Below are positions 15,660 to 17,928 of a stretch of DNA of 17,928 bases, piece after piece. The notes under the pieces were generated by a model that did not search any database, was not told the origin of the DNA, and saw only the letters and a program-made list of their open reading frames with translations. This stretch comes from an uncultured Muribaculaceae bacterium (lineage in GTDB: Bacteria > Bacteroidota > Bacteroidia > Bacteroidales > Muribaculaceae), in the NCBI GenBank assembly GCA_910586455.1, contig CAJUHX010000041.1, positions 1-17,928 on the forward strand, in the 5' to 3' direction. Position numbers and translations under genes: made by a program. Position 1 is the stretch's first letter; every line of letters begins with the position of its first letter.

Positions 15660-17359
15660 CAGTTCTTGGCTTTAGCTTTTTCCCAGCTGTCTTTCAGCGC
15701 AATGGTGCGGTTGAATACAAGAGCACCTGGTTTGGTGTCGTAGTCGGGTGTAAAGTATCCGATGCGCTGGAACTGCAGTTTCTCGCCGGGCTTCTCGCCG
15801 AGTGCGGCTGCGAAAGGTTCGAGTTTGGCGTTAGCAATTATCAGCGACTGCGGGTTGAGCATCTCGCGGAAGTCGCGTTCGGTTTCCGCTGCCGGATTCT
15901 CGACCTCGAACAGGCGGTCGTACAGACGCACTTCGGCGTCTACGGCATGTCCGGCCGATACCCAGTGTAGAGTACCTTTTACCTTGCGCGATGCACCGGG
16001 CAGACCGCTGCGACTTTCGGGGTCGTAAGTGCAGCGCAGTTCAGTGATGTTGCCGTCAGCGTCTTTCACCACTTCCTCGCATTTGATAATATAAGCACCC
16101 TTGAGGCGGACTTCCTGGCCGGGAGCAAGACGGAAGAATTTCTTTGGAGGGTTTTCCATGAAGTCTTCGCGTTCGATATAGAGTTCGCGGCTGAAAGGCA
16201 TGCTGTGTGTGCCACTGCCTTCCTGTTCGGGATTGTTCTCCATTTCCACTTCCTCTACCTGACCTTCCGGATAGTTTGTAAGCACTACTTTTACGGGGTT
16301 GACCACAGCCATTACACGAGTGGCGATGCGGTTGAGATCGTCGCGTACGGCGTGTTCGAGCAAACTTACCGAGTTGAGGGCCTCATACTTGGTATAGCCG
16401 ATTGTATCAATGAAGTTGCGTATGCTCTGCGGAGTGTAGCCGCGGCGACGCATACCCGAGATGGTAGGCATGCGGGGGTCGTCCCAGCCGGCCACCAGGC
16501 CTTCTTTCACCAGCTGCAGCAATTTGCGCTTGCTCATTACGGTGTAGGTAAGGTTGAGGCGGTTGAACTCAATCTGGCGGGGGCAGTAGCTTTCATCGGC
16601 CAGCTCTTTTACGAAATGCTCGTAAAGCGGGCGGTGAGGCACAAACTCCAGAGTACAAATCGAGTGGGTCACACCTTCGAAGTAGTCACTCTGGCCATGA
16701 GCGAAGTCGTACATGGGATACACCTTCCAGGTAGTGCCGGTGCGGTGATGCGGAGTCTTGATGATGCGGTACATGATAGGGTCGCGGAAGTGCATATTCG
16801 ACGATGCCATGTCGATTTTGGCACGCAGCACACGCGAGCCCTCCTCAAATTCACCTGCGTTCATGCGGGTGAACAAGTCGAGATTCTCCTCAACCGAACG
16901 GTCGCGGTAGGGACTGTTCTGGCCGGGAGTGGTTGGAGTACCCTTCTGTGCGGCAATCTGCTCCGAGGTCTGGTCGTCGACGTATGCCTTGCCTTCCTTA
17001 ATCATGCGCACTGCCAGATCGAAGAGCTGTGGAAAGTAGTCGCTGGCATAGTATTCGCGGTCGCCCCAGTCGAAGCCCAGCCAGTGTATGTCTTCTCGGA
17101 TTGAATCGACGTATTCCACATCTTCTTTCACGGGGTTGGTATCATCGAAACGCAGGTTGCAGGTACCGCCGAATTTCTCAGCCACGCCAAAGTCCATACA
17201 TATAGCCTTGGCATGGCCTATGTGCAGATAGCCGTTGGGCTCGGGCGGGAAACGGGTGTTCAGACGTCCGCCGTTCTTGCCTGCTTCGAGGTCTTCTTTC
17301 ACTAACTGCTCTACAAAGTTCAAGCCTTTAGCTTCCTCATTCTTTATTTCTTCTTCCAT
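15659..17359 (-). CDS. glnS: Glutaminyl-tRNA synthetase
   Basis: Class I aminoacyl-tRNA synthetase that charges tRNA(Gln) with glutamine. At 566 residues it is the size of bacterial GlnRS. The signature motifs are FPPEPNGYLHIGHAK (HIGH at 46-49) and VMSKRKL (274-280, the KMSKS-type loop). The catalytic core contains FDDTNP and the region THSICTLEF with PLYEHFVKEL close behind. The C-terminal anticodon-binding beta-barrels contain the family stretches SYKD-like RSGLPGASRKVKGTLHWVSA and ERIGY-like FQRIGYFTPD. The wording FPPEPNGYLHIGHAK (rather than the GluRS form APSPTGYLHIGG) and the VMSKRKL loop separate it from GluRS. The start ATG follows an AT-rich leader. ddl ends 65 bases upstream, so an own promoter or readthrough from ddl are both possible. 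Its stop overlaps the start of the TPR gene by one base. Confidence 0.97.
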   Translation of the reverse strand: MEEEIKNEEAKGLNFVEQLVKEDLEAGKNGGRLNTRFPPEPNGYLHIGHAKAICMDFGVAEKFGGTCNLRFDDTNPVKEDVEYVDSIREDIHWLGFDWGDREYYASDYFPQLFDLAVRMIKEGKAYVDDQTSEQIAAQKGTPTTPGQNSPYRDRSVEENLDLFTRMNAGEFEEGSRVLRAKIDMASSNMHFRDPIMYRIIKTPHHRTGTTWKVYPMYDFAHGQSDYFEGVTHSICTLEFVPHRPLYEHFVKELADESYCPRQIEFNRLNLTYTVMSKRKLLQLVKEGLVAGWDDPRMPTISGMRRRGYTPQSIRNFIDTIGYTKYEALNSVSLLEHAVRDDLNRIATRVMAVVNPVKVVLTNYPEGQVEEVEMENNPEQEGSGTHSMPFSRELYIEREDFMENPPKKFFRLAPGQEVRLKGAYIIKCEEVVKDADGNITELRCTYDPESRSGLPGASRKVKGTLHWVSAGHAVDAEVRLYDRLFEVENPAAETERDFREMLNPQSLIIANAKLEPFAAALGEKPGEKLQFQRIGYFTPDYDTKPGALVFNRTIALKDSWEKAKAKN

Positions 17360-17424
17360 TTTATGATGATTTTATTATTTTCGTCACTGTTATTTCCCCA
17401 AAAACGTCACTACGACCTTTAACA
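17360..17424 (-). other. ddl-glnS intergenic region
   Basis: Sixty-five AT-rich bases. No hairpin terminator and no good TAnnTTTG box is visible on the minus strand. The 7-bp direct repeat CGTCACT (17382-17388 and 17405-17411 on the plus strand) is the only structure I see and may be chance. Confidence 0.4.
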
Positions 17425-17928
17425 TTATTTCGCGCCTTTCACTCCGTTGCCCTTGCTCATGGCAAAGATGTTCTGGTCGAACGACAGTGTTTTGGTTTCC
17501 AGACGGCGGCGACGCTTCAAAGCCAGGGCCACCAGGCGTTCCATCAGTTTATCGAAACTGATGCCGCTTCCCTCCCACAGATAGAACGAAAGAGAACCAG
17601 GAATAGTGTTGATTTCGTTGACGTAAATCTGCTTGGTGTCGTCATCCACCATAACGTCGACACGGCTTACACCGTGGCAAGAAAGCACACGGAATGTTTC
17701 GCCGGCCAGATGCTGTATCTGCTTTGTCATTTCGTCGGGCAGGTCGGCGGGGAACTTCTTCTGCGACGAAGCCATGCCACGTCGCGAACCCTTGGCTCCG
17801 GCGCCTTTGACTCCTCCCTTCGAGCCTCCGCCTCCGCCAAGGTATTTTTCCTCATAGCTGAGGAAGTCGCCGCTCTTGATAGGCTCCTCGAGTACCGACG
17901 TCTGGTATTCGTCGGCATCGCCCAGCAC
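17425..17928 (-). CDS. ddl: D-alanine--D-alanine ligase (ATP-grasp), C-terminal part
   Basis: Cell-wall precursor enzyme that joins two D-Ala in an ATP-dependent reaction. Only the last 167 codons are in the window; the frame is open through the edge at 17928, and the GTG there encodes an internal Val. Recognisable parts: VLGD..., SYEEKYL before the active-site loop, metal ligand D91 in RVDVMVD (residues counted from the window edge), and E105/N107 in VNEINTIPG. The end is LWEGSGISF-DKLMERLVALAL. Between KYL and PADLPDEM lies a long Gly/Lys/Ser/Arg-rich insertion (about 31-51, reading GGGGGSKGGVKGAGAKG and on) in the omega-loop region. The final ten residues SKGNGVKGAK repeat its theme. The NTIPGSLSFYLWE form is the Ddl type common in Firmicutes and some Bacteroidetes. 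A D-Ala--D-Lac ligase cannot be excluded without the N-terminal domain. Confidence 0.9.
   Translation of the reverse strand: MLGDADEYQTSVLEEPIKSGDFLSYEEKYLGGGGGSKGGVKGAGAKGSRRGMASSQKKFPADLPDEMTKQIQHLAGETFRVLSCHGVSRVDVMVDDDTKQIYVNEINTIPGSLSFYLWEGSGISFDKLMERLVALALKRRRRLETKTLSFDQNIFAMSKGNGVKGAK
17776..17838 (-). other. Gly/Lys-rich low-complexity insert in Ddl
   Basis: Codes for about 21 residues (five Gly, then SKGGVKGAGAKGSRRG) in the omega-loop region of the ligase, where E. coli DdlB has a short loop. The motif GVKGA(K) recurs at the C-terminal tail (17428-17457). Confidence 0.7.

Noticed and set aside
16205..17104. 299-codon open frame on the plus strand inside glnS
   Set aside because: Antisense shadow of the GlnRS frame, which has intact HIGH and KMSKS-type motifs; no leader or family features.
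17382..17411. Direct repeat CGTCACT upstream of glnS as an operator
   Set aside because: Seven bases with 16 between copies, no promoter boxes around it; not enough to claim a regulatory site.

Overview
The window looks like chromosomal DNA of a Bacteroidales bacterium, plausibly a member of the Muribaculaceae or a close relative. Three things point there. The genes have AT-rich leaders without Shine-Dalgarno sequences. The best promoter candidates resemble the Bacteroidetes TAnnTTTG -7 box. The gene set is typical: a MoxR/Bat operon with batA to batE, a class III fructose-bisphosphatase, and a GlnRS. The family-level assignment is an inference from style, not from a marker gene.

Layout. Positions 2-1651 hold the 3' part of htpG (Hsp90), followed by a good intrinsic terminator. 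A roughly 200-base intergenic region carries a candidate promoter and a strong 5'-leader stem-loop. A long same-strand gene run follows, from 1902 to 12483: moxR (AAA+ ATPase), a DUF58/vWA protein, a membrane-anchored BatD-like protein, batA and batB (membrane vWA proteins), batC (TPR with a Gln-rich tail), batD, batE (TPR, two membrane segments, SH3-like domain) and fbp (class III FBPase). All gaps are below 40 bases, and batB/batC and batD/batE overlap by 4 bases, so one transcript is likely. Next comes a perfect 14-bp palindrome and a more AT-rich gene for an Rpn-type PD-(D/E)XK nuclease (12593-13483). It faces a leftward unit: ddl (partial) > glnS > TPR protein > trmN6.

How the genes work together. 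The MoxR ATPase is thought to act as a chaperone on vWA proteins. Here three vWA proteins with intact MIDAS motifs (DUF58, BatA, BatB) sit beside two membrane proteins with extracytoplasmic beta-rich domains and related cytoplasmic tails (the BatD-like protein and BatD) and two TPR scaffold proteins (BatC, BatE). This is consistent with a membrane complex, probably for envelope or stress functions, whose exact role in the Bacteroidetes remains unsettled. The leftward unit is housekeeping: peptidoglycan precursor synthesis, tRNA charging, tRNA modification and an unknown TPR protein.

I saw no clearly new multi-gene system. The most unusual signals are non-coding or low-complexity: a 13-bp perfect hairpin inside the signal-peptide codons of the BatD-like gene, the leader hairpin in front of moxR, the palindrome overlapping the candidate promoter of the Rpn gene, the 12-nt repeats inside that gene, and a Gly/Lys-rich insert in the active-site loop region of Ddl with an echo at its C-terminus.
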